Position numbers and translations under genes: made by a program | Notes under the pieces: model-generated | Database searches by the model: none | What the model saw: the letters and a program-made list of their open reading frames with translations, nothing else | What the model was told of the DNA's origin: nothing | Assembly (NCBI GenBank): GCA_044360285.1 | Contig: JBIKKP010000017.1 | Coordinates: 1-31,330, forward strand | Source of the DNA: UBA2645 sp044360285 | GTDB lineage: Bacteria; Pseudomonadota; Alphaproteobacteria; Rickettsiales; UBA1997 | Direction of reading: 5' to 3' | DNA: 31,330 nucleotides | In this document: piece by piece, positions 31,161 to 31,330 of the stretch | Layout: every line of letters begins with the position of its first letter | Position numbering within the stretch: position 1 is the stretch's first letter

Positions 31161-31330
31161 TAAGAAAAAAACCCACCCCAACAACCCGCTCAGGCGGCAT
31201 TTGTAACCACTACTGTCCGGTTAAGAAACTAACAAAACCTCATCAACCCTTGTTATTCAAGGGCTAAAGATGGGTGAAAAGTTTTTTCGATCTAGAAATG
31301 ATTTTTTGAATATCCTTTTAAAAAAAGGAG
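31161..31330. other. Apparently non-coding end of window
   Basis: No credible ORF. There is a 6-bp hairpin, CCCTTG-TTATT-CAAGGG (31247-31263), and an inverted repeat TCCTTTT/AAAAGGA at 31313-31329. The window ends in AAGGAG, which could be a ribosome binding site for a gene starting outside. A segment ACTGTCCGGTTAAG (31212-31225) is reminiscent of insertion-sequence ends, but I cannot confirm that. Confidence 0.3.

Noticed and set aside
31161..31330. Insertion-sequence remnant at ACTGTCCGGTTAAG
   Set aside because: No transposase fragment or terminal inverted repeat pair is present in the window, so the resemblance alone is too weak.

Overview
The window is an AT-rich, gene-dense bacterial segment. 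Several genes look alphaproteobacterial: a HemB with an Asp-rich rather than Cys-rich metal loop, a CobS-type AAA+ ATPase, a small zf-CHCC protein like the complex I NDUFS6 subunit, and a Der GTPase with an NKxE-type first G4 motif. Almost no start codon has a Shine-Dalgarno sequence. Neighbouring genes are packed through ATGA, TAATG or 8-bp overlaps, and three convergent pairs overlap at their 3' ends. Extragenic palindromes are scattered through it. A predicted eukaryote-type Ulp/C48 cysteine protease domain in a giant protein hints at a host-associated lineage (Rickettsiales- or Holosporales-like). That placement is inference: no rRNA or marker tree is available here.

Layout. 1-186: two palindromes. 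187-2899 (minus): zf-CHCC protein, purA, GT4 glycosyltransferase. 3012-6280 (plus): dsbD, gatA. 6257-10005 (minus): thrS, then a GT-C-like membrane protein. 10082-14581 (plus): a 1499-residue multidomain protein. 14582-14994: a duplicated leader, a truncated 5' half of tRNA-Ala, then an intact tRNA-Ala(GGC). 15058-15309: a small membrane protein, convergent with a Kef-type antiporter (15278-16462, minus). 16570-17754: Bcr/CflA exporter. 17725-19883 (minus): hemW and a six-TM protein. 19900-20700: FTR1 iron permease, divergent from hemW by only 16 bp. 20701-21352: a palindromic element and a frameshifted repeat-bearing ORF downstream of hemB (21356-22357, minus). 22444-26672 (plus): trpC, der, a secreted amidohydrolase-like protein and cobS, closed by a strong bidirectional terminator. 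26815-27795 (minus): pilin-like protein with a LamG-like domain. 27924-29646 (minus): small TM protein, xerD, coiled-coil protein. 29699-31048: M48 metalloprotease with a helical repeat tail. 31049-31330: a second palindromic element and apparently non-coding DNA.

Most genes are housekeeping: translation (thrS, gatA, tRNA-Ala, der), heme and iron (hemB, hemW, FTR1), purine and tryptophan synthesis, envelope redox and protein quality control (dsbD, M48), transport and chromosome dimer resolution (xerD). The standout is the giant gene at 10082-14581. It combines a Ulp1-like protease motif, a degenerate M23/LytM-like fold, a large uncharacterised domain, a mucin-like Ser/Thr stalk of about 270 residues, one transmembrane helix and a repeat-containing tail. 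It is directly followed by the rearranged tRNA-Ala locus, which makes this the most accessory-looking part of the window.
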